56,934 bases of DNA from DATGMP01 sp035293565 (GCA_035293565.1 DATGMP010000056.1:1-56934), one strand, 5' to 3'; counted from the stretch's first letter, positions 42,801 through 52,436 are shown. The notes: generated by a model not told the origin, from the sequence alone. Numbers and translations are program-made.

Positions 42801-44684
42801 TTACTCGCGCGCGCGGTCCGCCATGGCCTGCGCCACCATGCCGGACGCGACCGCGCGCTCCACGCGGGTGAGCAGATTGCGCGCTTCGGCCAGGCGCGGC
42901 TGCTGCTCGATCGCGGTGCGCAGCGCATCCCGGGCCTCCGGAAAAGCGCCGCGGGCGGCCAAAATCTGGCCCAGATGGAAGTGCGCGACAGGATTGTCGA
43001 ATACGAGCCCGATCGAGCGTCGAAGCGCAGCCTCGGCTTCCTCCGTGCGATCCTGACCCTGCAGGCCGATCCCGAGGCCGGCATGGGCCTCGGCGACCAT
43101 CGCCTCCTGCGCCAGCACCTCGCGGAACGATTGCTCGGCCTCGTCCCAACGGCCGAGCATGATCGCGACCCAGCCGAGCCGCAGGGACACGAGCGGCGTT
43201 TTCGGCGCAACGTCCCGCGCGCGGCGAAGGTGAGTCTCGGCGGTCTCCGCGTCGCCGACATGCGCCAGCAAGCTGCCCATCAAGAGGTCGCCCCACGGGA
43301 GGTCCGGCCTGAGCTCGATCGCCGCGGCGGCCAGCGTCTTCGCCCCTTCGATATCGCCGCCCGCCAAGAGCACGCGGCCGAGCTTGACGGTCGCCAAATA
43401 ATCGTTCGGGACACGCGCGAGGAGCGTCCGGAGCAAGGTTGCAGCCTTCTGCCAGGCATGGCGTGATAGGTAGGCATCGGCCAGATTCCGTAATGCCGCG
43501 ACTTCGGTATCGGCGATCGCCTTTTGCTGCGCTTCGCTCAGGCGATCCGTGTAGCCGAGCGCAAGAAGATGAAGCGCCGGATCGTCGGTCGGCTGCACCG
43601 GCTCGCCGGGCGGCGGGATGATGGGAGCCGTTTCCGGCGGCCCATCGATGAAAAGATCCGCAATAACGCGACCGTCGCTCGGCGCGGAAAATCCGAAATA
43701 AGCGAGCACCGTCGGACAGATGTCGATCGGATTGACGCCATGGAGCATGGCGTCCGCACGGATGCCCGGTCCGGCGGCCACGATGAGGCCCTTGTCACGC
43801 GCCGCGACGGTTTCGTCCTCCATCAAATCGGCCAATGCGGCGCCGGCTGCCCGCCAGCCGCCCGGCGCCACGATCAGCACGGCCGTCTCCGGTCCGGCGA
43901 GCGCCGCCAGACGCCCCAGCATCACGTCGAGCAGGTTGTAAGCGCCGCGCGCGGCATCCGCGTAAAGCGGCTCGCCGCCGGCGCCCGCGAGGTCGCGCCC
44001 GACATCGGCGAGAAGCGTGTACCGGACAAGCAGGAGATTCCAATCGATGCTCTCGGCCAGATGCGTCGCCACGGCATGCGCCGAGGCTGTCCGCGCCAGC
44101 GACACGGCCAGTCTCGCCGGCCGGCGATCGCGCTTGCGGTCGATCTCGCCAAGCCCGGGCAACAGCGCGGACAGTTCGGCCGTTCCGATCTCGCTCGGAT
44201 GCACGCGCAGATCACGCATCGTGGCGCGGAACGATTCCGGCGACACGCAATGCGGCGGCAACGGCCAATCCTCGAAGCGCCGACCGGCGGCGACCGCGAA
44301 CTCGCCGTCGACCACAATTCCCGGCCAACGATCCGCCGGCGTCGTGGCCGGCCAATTCACAACCGCGGTTCGCAAGCCCGCATCGCTCAGCATCTGCCAG
44401 ATGGCCGGCGCGCGCCAGGAACGCCGTCCGGTCGGCCCCACGCCGCCGCCGTCCGGCCGCGGCTCCAGGTCGGTCAGGACACCATGGGTTTCGGGATGCC
44501 GCCCGGTCGCGAGCGTGGCGGCGACCGCCGGCGTCGAAAGGGGCGGGATCGTCGCCAGCATGCCGCTCGCGCCGCCCTCCACCAACGACCGCAGATTCGG
44601 CATGTCGCCGCGATCCATCGCCGGATGGATAGCCGCCCATTCGGCGGCGCTCCAAGCGATCATCAGAACACGCTTGCTTGGCAT
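42801..44684 (-). CDS. Degenerate type I phosphodiesterase/TPR protein
   Basis: This 627-residue protein joins an alkaline-phosphatase-like domain (about 5-350) to a TPR array (about 375-610, e.g. LPWGDLLMGSLLAHVGDAETAETHLRRA). The usual metal motifs are altered. The first Asp (normally IGWDAADW) is S12 in IAWSAAEW. The SDHGF box is APGGW at 273-277, and the middle D-x3-H site reads LADVGRD. The PPLSTPA nucleophile loop and GVNPIDICPTVLAYFG remain. It is probably catalytically dead and works as a scaffold. No signal peptide is seen. A metal-free role is inference from residues alone. Confidence 0.82.
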   Translation of the reverse strand: MPSKRVLMIAWSAAEWAAIHPAMDRGDMPNLRSLVEGGASGMLATIPPLSTPAVAATLATGRHPETHGVLTDLEPRPDGGGVGPTGRRSWRAPAIWQMLSDAGLRTAVVNWPATTPADRWPGIVVDGEFAVAAGRRFEDWPLPPHCVSPESFRATMRDLRVHPSEIGTAELSALLPGLGEIDRKRDRRPARLAVSLARTASAHAVATHLAESIDWNLLLVRYTLLADVGRDLAGAGGEPLYADAARGAYNLLDVMLGRLAALAGPETAVLIVAPGGWRAAGAALADLMEDETVAARDKGLIVAAGPGIRADAMLHGVNPIDICPTVLAYFGFSAPSDGRVIADLFIDGPPETAPIIPPPGEPVQPTDDPALHLLALGYTDRLSEAQQKAIADTEVAALRNLADAYLSRHAWQKAATLLRTLLARVPNDYLATVKLGRVLLAGGDIEGAKTLAAAAIELRPDLPWGDLLMGSLLAHVGDAETAETHLRRARDVAPKTPLVSLRLGWVAIMLGRWDEAEQSFREVLAQEAMVAEAHAGLGIGLQGQDRTEEAEAALRRSIGLVFDNPVAHFHLGQILAARGAFPEARDALRTAIEQQPRLAEARNLLTRVERAVASGMVAQAMADRARE

Positions 44685-44750
44685 TTTTCCTCGCTCTTAA
44701 CGTCCCCCCCATTATAGCTGCGATGGTAAATAGACCCTGAGGGAAGTCCC

Positions 44751-45653
44751 TTGAGCGCCGCGTCTGCAGTCCGGAATCGACAGGATGGGGTATTGGTGCG
44801 CCGGGCCGCCGACGCGGAAACACGCGCGTGCCGCCTGTTGCTGCCCGAAACTTTCGGCCCGGCCTATGTCCCTGATTTGTGGGTTGCGATCGACGACGAG
44901 ACCGGCCTGCTCGTCGGCGCCGCGGCGGTCGCCTGGCGGCCGCTCTCCGATCCGCCGGGCTTTCCTTTGCATGTTCACGTGCCGCAGGCGCTCCGTCGCC
45001 GCCATATCGGCAGCGCGCTCGTCGAAGCGGTTGCGCGCGCTTGCGTTGGCGAAATCGGACAGCTGCGTAGTTGGGCCAGCATTTCCGACGACAGCCCCAC
45101 GATTCCTTTTCTCCACGCGACCGGCTTCGCGCCGATCAAGCGGATGCTGGAATTCGAGGCCGAAGCCTCGCGCTTTTACGGCCTTGTAAAGGCGATCAGC
45201 GACCGCTTCGCTTCAGCCCGAAGGGTCCCGGAATCGTTCCGAATCGTGCCTCTACGCGAAGCGCCGGCCGATAAGGTGGCGAAGCTGGTTGCAGAGCATT
45301 TCCGTGAGGCGTCCGGCGCAGTCCTCGCCGGAATCGCGCGCGGCGCCAGCGGGCAGGATCTCGACAAGTCGGTCGTCCTGCTCGACGGCGAAACGGTGCG
45401 CGGAGCGCTGCTCTACAGCTGGAACGACGGCGATCCCGTGATCGATGCCCGCGTGGTGGCTCCAGAGATCCGGGGCAGCGTCGCCAACCTACTGATGCTC
45501 GAGGCCGCGACTCGTAATGGACTTGATGCCGGCGCCCGTCGATTCCGCTTCTCCTGCGAGGAGGACATGCGCGACACCATCAAGCTGGCGCGCCGCAGTG
45601 GCGCGACCCTGCTCTCCGTCAAATCGACTTACGGGCGAGCCCTGGCAGCCTAG
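44751..45653 (+). CDS. GNAT-type acetyltransferase-like protein
   Basis: This 300-residue protein appears to hold two GNAT-type folds. The first, at about 15-140, has the acetyl-CoA loop (QALRRRHIGSALVEAV); the second, at about 155-295, is less complete. The substrate is unknown. The start is the TTG at 44751, with GAGGGAAG just upstream; no in-frame ATG gives the first fold. It is divergent from the phosphodiesterase-like gene across 66 bases. Confidence 0.75.
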   Translation: MSAASAVRNRQDGVLVRRAADAETRACRLLLPETFGPAYVPDLWVAIDDETGLLVGAAAVAWRPLSDPPGFPLHVHVPQALRRRHIGSALVEAVARACVGEIGQLRSWASISDDSPTIPFLHATGFAPIKRMLEFEAEASRFYGLVKAISDRFASARRVPESFRIVPLREAPADKVAKLVAEHFREASGAVLAGIARGASGQDLDKSVVLLDGETVRGALLYSWNDGDPVIDARVVAPEIRGSVANLLMLEAATRNGLDAGARRFRFSCEEDMRDTIKLARRSGATLLSVKSTYGRALAA

Positions 45654-45671
45654 AGCCTGACGACGCAGGCC

Positions 45672-46316
45672 CTATGCCGGCCTGCGCTTGCGCCGCGCCG
45701 CCAGAACAGCCGCCCCGCCGACTGCGAACAGCGCGAGACCGGCCGGCTCGGGCGCGGCGGGAATCTGCGCGCCGACGCCATCCACATCTTGGAAAGCGAA
45801 CTGGTCGAGCGTCACCGAACCGTCGGTGATCGTCAGCTCGACGAACCCGAACGGATCCGGCGTCGCTCCGACGTCATCCAGTCCGAAATAATAATTCCCG
45901 TCCGGCAGAGTAAAGGTCTTGAAGACACTCGTAACCTTCGTCCCGTTCGGCGCGAAGGACAAAGCCCCATCGACGACGTCGCCGGGGTGCAGGACCTGCA
46001 GCTTGCAATTCGACGTACAGGGCGGATCGGCGAGCTCGACCGCGACGAGATTGGATCTGTTTCCGGCCAACAAGAAACCCGCGACCGGAAAGGATTCCAG
46101 GAATTGGATTGCAAAGCCGTTCGGATCATCGCTGGGTCCGAAGAAGACCGGAGTGCCCGATTGGTAGGTCGTGTTGTCGGCTATCGTGAACGACGTGTAG
46201 ACGAGATCGGCACGCGCCTCGCCCGAGCCCATGCCGATGGCCAGCGCGAGAATACCGCTGGAGGTAACGAGAACCTTTTCAGCCGCCGAACGGCCATTCG
46301 TTTCAATCAGGTCCAT
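45672..46316 (-). CDS. PEP-CTERM sorting-domain protein
   Basis: This 214-residue exported protein has an N-terminal hydrophobic signal (VLVTSSGILALAIGMGSGEARA) and ends with the PEP-CTERM signal. That signal is PEPAGLALFAVGGAAVLAARR followed by basic residues, the tag cleaved by exosortase during export to the cell surface. Two Cys lie close together near the middle (CTSNC). No exosortase gene is in the window. The ATG at 46316 gives a normal signal peptide; the longer frame from 46376 does not. The 125-base gap to the next gene shows nothing notable. Confidence 0.88.
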   Translation of the reverse strand: MDLIETNGRSAAEKVLVTSSGILALAIGMGSGEARADLVYTSFTIADNTTYQSGTPVFFGPSDDPNGFAIQFLESFPVAGFLLAGNRSNLVAVELADPPCTSNCKLQVLHPGDVVDGALSFAPNGTKVTSVFKTFTLPDGNYYFGLDDVGATPDPFGFVELTITDGSVTLDQFAFQDVDGVGAQIPAAPEPAGLALFAVGGAAVLAARRKRRPA

Positions 46317-46441
46317 GATCCGCTTTCGAATTGTATTCGCTCTGGACAGAGAGTAAGCAAACCGCGTGCCACACATCCAAATCGTTGAATTTGCTCGATA
46401 AAAATTGCAGACCGGCGCTGTAATGTAAAAGATTCCGACGG

Positions 46442-47497
46442 TTAATTTTGATTCGACGCCCGAATCAGATCGTGTCCCGCTGCGATCCGCTCGTCATTCG
46501 CGAGCGTCGCCGACAGATCGGCTTGGGCGAAGACCAGCACCCCCATGCCCGCGAACGTCTTCATGACGCGGGGTCCAAGCAGGCCGATGTCGCGGATCGT
46601 CGGCACGATGCGGCTGAAGAGCTGGCCGCGGAAGGCGTTCATCGAGGGCGACGTGTTGACGAAGGCGACGCATTCCTGCCGGGGCAGCCCCACGGCCTCC
46701 CAAAGCTCCTCCGACAGGAACCGGTCGTAGAGAAGGTGGGACGCTTCTATGACGAAATCCTCGCGCTCCCGACGCTCGGCCGCGCCGAGATGCGGGTAAT
46801 ATTCCTTGAGCGCGAGGCGGCCGAACGCGACATGGCGGGCCTCGTCCTGCATCACATAGGCGTTGACCGCCGCGACCAGCGGATTGTGGGCATCGTCGCG
46901 GAAGAGCTGGAAAGCGGCGAGCGCCAGCCCCTCGATCAGCACCTGCATGCCGAGATAGGTCATGTCCCAGCGGCTGTCCGACACGACTGAATCGAGCAGC
47001 GCCTTCAGCGGCGGCGTGATCGGATAGGCGAGGTCGAATTTCTCGCGCAGCAGGCGCGAATAGGCTTCGACATGCCGCGCCTCGTCGATTGCTTGCGTTG
47101 CGGCGAAGGACTTGGCCTGGATGTCGGGGACCAGCTGGACGATCTTCGCCGAGCAGACGAGCGCGCCCTGCTCGCCATGGAGAAACTGGGACAGGCGCCA
47201 GGCCTGGTTGTGTCGCCGCAGATTCGTCCGCTCGGCCGCATTCATCCGGTTCCAAATATCGGAACCGAAGATCGGGATGACCTGATCGTCCAGCATCACC
47301 GGATTCTCGGGGTCGAGATCCTGGGACCAGTCGATCCGCTCGCTGGCGTTCCATTGCTGCGCCTTGCCCTTCTCGTAAAGCGCCAGCAGCTGATCGTTGC
47401 CGTCGTCGTAGTCCCAGCGGAAGGTCGCGCTGTTGCCGCCGCCGACCGTCCATTCGGTCTGATCGACCGGCAGCGCGTAGTTGAATTCCCTGCTCAT
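46442..47497 (-). CDS. Ferritin-like diiron protein
   Basis: This 351-residue helical protein has a complete diiron carboxylate site: E109 (HGEQG), E139 and H142 (DEARHVEAYSR), E189 (IEGLAL), and E219 and H222 (DEARHVAFGR). The pair of ExxH helices and the length match oxygen-activating R2-like and aminobenzoate-oxygenase-like families, not storage ferritins. The substrate is unknown. The ATG at 47497 has CGGAG upstream. It is divergent from mmsA across 96 bases, and the neighbouring ferredoxin reductase and ferredoxin (49963-51344) are possible electron donors. Confidence 0.86.
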   Translation of the reverse strand: MSREFNYALPVDQTEWTVGGGNSATFRWDYDDGNDQLLALYEKGKAQQWNASERIDWSQDLDPENPVMLDDQVIPIFGSDIWNRMNAAERTNLRRHNQAWRLSQFLHGEQGALVCSAKIVQLVPDIQAKSFAATQAIDEARHVEAYSRLLREKFDLAYPITPPLKALLDSVVSDSRWDMTYLGMQVLIEGLALAAFQLFRDDAHNPLVAAVNAYVMQDEARHVAFGRLALKEYYPHLGAAERREREDFVIEASHLLYDRFLSEELWEAVGLPRQECVAFVNTSPSMNAFRGQLFSRIVPTIRDIGLLGPRVMKTFAGMGVLVFAQADLSATLANDERIAAGHDLIRASNQN

Positions 47498-47593
47498 GAC
47501 TCCGATCAGTACATCACAGCGGCCACAGCCGCCATTGCGCAGGCGCATTTTCGCGGCCTAGAAATCCCGGCGGGCTTCAAAAAGGACAGCGCC

Positions 47594-49102
47594 ATGGCGG
47601 ACTCCGCACGCATCATCGGGCATTGGATCGGCGGCAAGCCGGCCGAAGGAGGGTCCGGGCGCTTCGCCGATGTCTGGAACCCGGCCGAGGGCGAGGTCCA
47701 GGCGAAGGTTGCGCTGGCCTCTACCGCCGAGGTCGAGCAGGCAGTCGCCGCGGCCGCGGAGGCGTTTCCCGCCTGGGCCGCGACCCCGCCGCTTAAGCGC
47801 GCCCGGGCGATGTTCAAGTTCAAGGAGCTGGTCGACCGCCACATGGCGGAGCTCGCCGCCATCATCACGTCCGAGCACGGCAAGACGATCGCGGACGCCA
47901 AGGGCGAGATCGGGCGCGGCATCGAGGTGGTCGAGTTCGCATGCGGCATCCCGCACCTGCTGAAGGGCGATTTCACCGACCAGGTCGGGGCCGGGATCGA
48001 CAGCTGGTCGCTCCGCCAGCCGCTCGGCGTGGTCGGCTGCATCACGCCGTTCAATTTCCCGGCCATGATACCGATGTGGATGGCGCCGCTCGCGATCGCC
48101 TGCGGCAACACCGTGGTGCTGAAGCCCTCCGAGCGCGATCCCTCCGCCTCGCTGCTGCTCGCGCAGCTGTTCCGCGAGGCCGGCATTCCCGCTGGCGTCT
48201 TCAATGTGATCCATGGGGACAAGGAGGCGGTCGACGCCATCCTGCAACACCCGACCGTTCAGGCCGTGAGCTTCGTCGGCTCGACCAAGATCGCCAAGTA
48301 TGTCTACGCGGCCGGCGCCGCGGCCGGGAAGCGGGTCCAGGCGTTCGGCGGCGCCAAGAACCACATGATCGTGATGCCCGACGCCGATCTGGATCAGGCC
48401 GCCGACGCGCTGATCGGCGCGGCCTACGGCTCCGCCGGCGAGCGCTGCATGGCGGTGTCCGTAGCCGTCGCGGTCGGCGACAAGGTCGGCGACGCGCTCG
48501 TCGGCAAGCTTGCGCCCCGAATCCGAGCGCTCAAGGTCGGCGCCGGAACGGACGCCGACGCCGAATTCGGGCCGCTGATCACCCGCGAACATCTCGAGCG
48601 CGTGCGGCGCTATGTCGATCTGGGCATCGAGGAAGGTGCGGAGCTGGTCGTCGACGGGCGCGACTTCCGGCTGCAGGGTTACGAGAAAGGCTTCTTTATC
48701 GGCGGCTGCCTGTTCGACCGAGTAAAGCCCGGGATGCGCATCTATAAGGATGAGATCTTCGGCCCGGTGCTGTCGGTTGTCCGTATGCCCGATTTCGAGA
48801 GCGCGGTTGAGCTCGTGAACGCTCACGAATATGGCAACGGCACCGCGATCTTCACCCAGGACGGCGACGCCGCGCGGGAGTTCGCGAGCCGCATCCAGAT
48901 CGGCATGGTGGGCGTCAACGTGCCAATCCCGGTGCCCATGGCCTACCACTCCTTCGGCGGATGGAAGCGATCGGCCTTCGGCGACCACGCGATGTACGGA
49001 CCGGAGGCCGTGCGTTTCTACACCCGTCTCAAAACGGTAACAGCGCGTTGGCCTGCCGGCATCAGAGCGGGCGCCGAATTCACGATGCCGACGATGAAAT
49101 GA
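47594..49102 (+). CDS. mmsA: Methylmalonate-semialdehyde dehydrogenase (CoA-acylating)
   Basis: This 502-residue aldehyde dehydrogenase converts methylmalonate semialdehyde to propionyl-CoA, or malonate semialdehyde to acetyl-CoA, in valine and related catabolism. The MmsA signature is strong: CITPFNFPAMIPMWM, GGAKNHMIVMPDADL and the catalytic Cys in GSAGERCMAVSVAV. AAAGGA lies nine bases before the ATG at 47594; a longer frame from 47072 runs through the divergent diiron gene and is a shadow. It starts a plus-strand group ending near 53237. Confidence 0.93.
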   Translation: MADSARIIGHWIGGKPAEGGSGRFADVWNPAEGEVQAKVALASTAEVEQAVAAAAEAFPAWAATPPLKRARAMFKFKELVDRHMAELAAIITSEHGKTIADAKGEIGRGIEVVEFACGIPHLLKGDFTDQVGAGIDSWSLRQPLGVVGCITPFNFPAMIPMWMAPLAIACGNTVVLKPSERDPSASLLLAQLFREAGIPAGVFNVIHGDKEAVDAILQHPTVQAVSFVGSTKIAKYVYAAGAAAGKRVQAFGGAKNHMIVMPDADLDQAADALIGAAYGSAGERCMAVSVAVAVGDKVGDALVGKLAPRIRALKVGAGTDADAEFGPLITREHLERVRRYVDLGIEEGAELVVDGRDFRLQGYEKGFFIGGCLFDRVKPGMRIYKDEIFGPVLSVVRMPDFESAVELVNAHEYGNGTAIFTQDGDAAREFASRIQIGMVGVNVPIPVPMAYHSFGGWKRSAFGDHAMYGPEAVRFYTRLKTVTARWPAGIRAGAEFTMPTMK

Positions 49103-49184
49103 CGCATCCGGGGCTCCGCAGGTTGACGCGGGGCGGTCTTTTGTGGTTCGAGAACAAACTTCATGTAAAAAGGATAGAAACAAC

Positions 49185-49946
49185 ATGAAAATATCGGGTA
49201 TTTCCGCGGTCGTCACCGGCGGAGGCTCGGGCATTGGCGCGGCGATCGGCCGGCGCCTTGCCGCCGCCGGCGCCAAGGTGGCGCTGCTCGACGTCAACCA
49301 GGCGAATTGCGAGGCCGTGGCCAAGGAGATCGGCGGGCTGGGGCTCGCCTGCGACGTGACCGACGCTGCCTCGGCTCAAGGCGCGCTCGACGCCGCCAAG
49401 GCCAAACACGGGGCGGCCCGACTGGTCGTGAACTGCGCAGGCATCGCGACCGCCGGCCGAATCCTGGGACGCGAGGGCCCGCACGATCTCGGCCTCTTCC
49501 GCAAGGTGGTCGAGGTCAATCTGATCGGATCCTTCAACATCCTGCGGCTTGCGGCCCAGGACATGACGGCGCTCGAACCGATGGCGGACGACGAGCGCGG
49601 CCTGATCGTCAACACGGCCTCGGTCGCCGCCTATGAAGGGCAGATCGGCCAGGCGGCCTATTCGGCCTCCAAGGGCGGCATCGTCGGACTGACGCTCCCG
49701 GCGGCGCGCGAGCTCGCCAAATTCGGCATCCGTGTCGTGACGATCGCACCCGGCCTCATCGAGACGCCGCTCTTCGCCAATCTGTCGCCCGAAGCCGTGC
49801 AGTCGCTGGTCGCCTCGACTCTGTTCCCCCACCGGCTGGGCAAGCCCGAAGAGCTCGCGGCGCTGGTTCAGCACATCGCCGAGAATGTGCTGATCAACGG
49901 CGAGACGATCCGGGCGGATGGCGCCATCCGCCTTGCACCGAAATAA
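49185..49946 (+). CDS. SDR-family 3-hydroxyacyl-CoA dehydrogenase-like protein
   Basis: This 253-residue SDR resembles the HSD17B10-type (2-methyl-)3-hydroxyacyl-CoA dehydrogenases: TGGGSGIG near residue 11, NCAGIATA, the catalytic YSASK, and PGLIETPLF with FPHRLGKPEELA at the end. The Asp after the second strand (LLDVNQ) points to NAD. Together with mmsA and the hydrolase downstream, it may act in branched-chain acyl-CoA breakdown. AAAAAGGA precedes the ATG at 49185. Confidence 0.88.
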   Translation: MKISGISAVVTGGGSGIGAAIGRRLAAAGAKVALLDVNQANCEAVAKEIGGLGLACDVTDAASAQGALDAAKAKHGAARLVVNCAGIATAGRILGREGPHDLGLFRKVVEVNLIGSFNILRLAAQDMTALEPMADDERGLIVNTASVAAYEGQIGQAAYSASKGGIVGLTLPAARELAKFGIRVVTIAPGLIETPLFANLSPEAVQSLVASTLFPHRLGKPEELAALVQHIAENVLINGETIRADGAIRLAPK

Positions 49947-49962
49947 GCGCGAGAACAGTTAG

Positions 49963-51030
49963 ATGGATTCCGTGACTCCCCTTGCGAGCGTGACCGACAT
50001 GTCGAGCGACGCCATTTCCACCGATGTGATTATCGTCGGCGCCGGCCCTGTCGGGCTCTTCGCCGTGTTCGAGCTCGGGCTCAACGACATGAAGGCCCAT
50101 CTGGTCGACATTCTCGACAAGCCGGGCGGCCAGTGCGCCGAGCTCTATCCCGAGAAGCCGATCTACGACATCCCCGGCCTGCCGATCGTCACCGGCCAGG
50201 AGCTGGTCGACAAGCTGATGGAGCAAATCAAGCCGTTCCACCCTGTCTTCCATCTGAGCCAGATGGCGGAGTCGCTGACCAAGCTGCCCGACGGCAAATG
50301 GCGGCTCACGACCGACGCCGGCACCATCCTGGAAGCGCCGGTGCTGGTGATCGCCGCGGGTGGCGGCAGCTTCGTCCCCAAGAAGCCGCCGATCAAAGGC
50401 ATCGAAGAGTACGAGGCGAAGTCGGTCTTCTATTCGGTCCGCCGTATGGAGACCTTCCGCGACCGTGAAATCGTGATCGCCGGCGGCGGCGATTCGGCGC
50501 TCGACTGGACGCTCAACCTCGCCCCCCTCGCCCGCAAGCTGACGCTCGTCCATCGCCGCGACGAGTTCCGCGCGGCGCCGGATTCGGTCAACAAGATGCG
50601 CGAGCTCGTGGCGGCAAAGAAGGTCGATCTGCACATCGCGCAGATCGCGCATCTGAACGGCAGCGGCGGACAAATTGAATCGATCACGCTGAAGCCCGAT
50701 GCCGGCGACACCTTCAATATCTCCTGCGACGCCCTCCTGCCCTTCTACGGCCTTACGATGAAGCTCGGGCCGGTGGCGAATTTCGGGATCAACCTCCATC
50801 AGAACCTGATCCCGGTCGACACCGAGAAGTTCGAGTCCGACGTCAAGACGATCTTCGCGATCGGCGACATCAATTCCTATCCGGGCAAGCTGAAGCTGAT
50901 CCTGTCGGGCTTCCATGAGGCGGCTCTGATGGCGCAGCAGGCTTTCCGCTACGTCCATCCGGACCGCAAGCTGCGCTTCCAGTACACGACCTCCTCCAGC
51001 GATCTGCAGCACAAGCTGGGTGTGCAATGA
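49963..51030 (+). CDS. Ferredoxin-NADP+ reductase, TrxR-like type
   Basis: This 355-residue FAD enzyme belongs to the thioredoxin-reductase-like FNR group. The FAD motif is IIVGAGPVGLF near 23-33 and the NADPH motif is IAGGGDSALDW, while the redox CxxC of thioredoxin reductase is absent, as expected for an FNR. GQCAELYPEKPIYDIPG is a hallmark of the group. It would transfer electrons between NADPH and the ferredoxin encoded by the next gene, whose ATG overlaps its stop (51027-51030). Confidence 0.92.
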   Translation: MDSVTPLASVTDMSSDAISTDVIIVGAGPVGLFAVFELGLNDMKAHLVDILDKPGGQCAELYPEKPIYDIPGLPIVTGQELVDKLMEQIKPFHPVFHLSQMAESLTKLPDGKWRLTTDAGTILEAPVLVIAAGGGSFVPKKPPIKGIEEYEAKSVFYSVRRMETFRDREIVIAGGGDSALDWTLNLAPLARKLTLVHRRDEFRAAPDSVNKMRELVAAKKVDLHIAQIAHLNGSGGQIESITLKPDAGDTFNISCDALLPFYGLTMKLGPVANFGINLHQNLIPVDTEKFESDVKTIFAIGDINSYPGKLKLILSGFHEAALMAQQAFRYVHPDRKLRFQYTTSSSDLQHKLGVQ

Positions 51031-51344
51031 AGGTCTATGTCACCGATCTGAAGGGCGTGGAGCACCCGGTCGAGCCGATCCTCAAATGGACGCTGATGGA
51101 AATCATCCGCGACGCCGATTTGCCGATTAAGGCCGAGTGCGGCGGCTCCTGCGCCTGCGCCACCTGCCACGTCTATGTCGATCCCGAATGGCTGGCGAAG
51201 CTGCCGGCGCAGGAGGGCGAGGAGCGCGATACGCTGGATGGCGGCTTCGATGTGCAGCCGAACTCCAGGCTCGCCTGCCAGATCGTCTTCACGCCCGAAC
51301 TCAACGGGCTCAAGGTGACCCTCTCCAAGGACGCTGCGGGCTAA
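51027..51344 (+). CDS. 2Fe-2S ferredoxin, adrenodoxin type
   Basis: This 105-residue ferredoxin has the cluster ligands C38, C44, C47 (CGGSCACATCHVYV) and C84 (RLACQIV), with an extra Cys at 42. The spacing fits the adrenodoxin or ISC type that serves oxygenases and iron-sulfur assembly. It is translationally coupled to the FNR gene, so the two form an electron-transfer pair. Candidate clients nearby are the diiron protein and the B12 mutase system, neither shown. Confidence 0.94.
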   Translation: MKVYVTDLKGVEHPVEPILKWTLMEIIRDADLPIKAECGGSCACATCHVYVDPEWLAKLPAQEGEERDTLDGGFDVQPNSRLACQIVFTPELNGLKVTLSKDAAG

Positions 51345-51365
51345 GGCCAAGCAAGGGGCTTCGCG

Positions 51366-52436
51366 ATGATCCGGACCGACGAAGTCCAGTGCGAAACCGC
51401 CGGCGCCGTCGGGCTGATCACGCTCAACCGGCCCAAAGCGCTGAACGCGCTCACCCAGCCCATGTGCCTTGCGATCGATCAGGCGCTCCGCGACTGGGCG
51501 CATGACGACAGGATCGCGGCGGTGGTGGTGCGCGGGGCCGGCGACCGCGCCTTCTGCGCCGGCGGCGATGTGCGTGTCGTTGCCGAGGAGGGCATGGCCC
51601 GCCGACGCGGCGAGAATGACGGCCGGCTCGGGCGCGAGTTCTTCCGCGACGAATACCGGATGAACCGCCGAATCAAGACATTCCCCAAACCCTATGTCGC
51701 GCTGATCGACGGCATCACGATGGGCGGCGGCATTGGCGTTTCGGTTCACGGGTCGCACCGCATCGCCACCGAGCGCACGCTGGCGGCGATGCCGGAGACC
51801 GGCATCGGCCTCTTTCCCGATGTCGGCACGTCCCATGTCCTGTCGCGCTTGCCGGGCCGGATCGGCATTTACCTCGCACTGACCGGCGCGCGGCTGAAAG
51901 CACCGGATTTGATGGCGTTCGGGATTGCAACGCATCACGTGTCGAGTGACCGCCTAAGGGCCCTGGTCGACGAGCTGATCGTCGCCGACTGGGGCAAGGG
52001 CGCGGACGCGGTGCTATCGCGGCACATTTCCGACCCGGGCGCGCCGGAGCTGGCGCGACATCGCGCGCTCATCGGCCATTGCTTCGCAGGCGACCGGGTC
52101 GAGGCGATCCTGGATGCGCTCGACGCCGACGGCAGCGAATTCGCGCGCGGAGCCGCTGCGGCGCTCCGCACCATGTCGCCGACCAGCCTCAAACTCACGC
52201 TCGAAGAGATGCGACGCGGCGCCGAGCTCGATTTCGATGCCTGCCTGGTGATGGAGTACCGTCTCACGCAATCCATCCTCGAAGGCCACGATTTCTACGA
52301 GGGGATCCGCGCGCAGCTGATCGACAAGGATCGCAATCCAAAATGGGATCCGCCCGCGCTGGCCGGCGTGGATGAGCGCACGATCGGTGATTATTTCAAA
52401 GCGCCGGCGCATGGCGATTTGACTTTTCCAGCCTAA
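51366..52436 (+). CDS. 3-hydroxyisobutyryl-CoA hydrolase-like (crotonase family)
   Basis: This 356-residue crotonase-fold protein matches the HIBCH group in length and in the motifs DRAFCAGGDVR, GITMGGGIGVSVHG, MPETGIGLFPDVG and SPTSLKLTLEEMRRG. It would cleave 3-hydroxyisobutyryl-CoA in valine degradation, consistent with mmsA upstream. An enoyl-CoA hydratase role is the alternative, but the extended C-terminus favours HIBCH. The gap after the ferredoxin gene is 21 bases. Confidence 0.9.
   Translation: MIRTDEVQCETAGAVGLITLNRPKALNALTQPMCLAIDQALRDWAHDDRIAAVVVRGAGDRAFCAGGDVRVVAEEGMARRRGENDGRLGREFFRDEYRMNRRIKTFPKPYVALIDGITMGGGIGVSVHGSHRIATERTLAAMPETGIGLFPDVGTSHVLSRLPGRIGIYLALTGARLKAPDLMAFGIATHHVSSDRLRALVDELIVADWGKGADAVLSRHISDPGAPELARHRALIGHCFAGDRVEAILDALDADGSEFARGAAAALRTMSPTSLKLTLEEMRRGAELDFDACLVMEYRLTQSILEGHDFYEGIRAQLIDKDRNPKWDPPALAGVDERTIGDYFKAPAHGDLTFPA

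Noticed and set aside
44704..44711. Run of eight C between the phosphodiesterase-like and GNAT genes
   Set aside because: It is intergenic and does not disrupt a frame; there is no evidence of a phase-variable switch.
47558..49324. 588-residue minus-strand open frame
   Set aside because: It is antisense to mmsA and has no family features.
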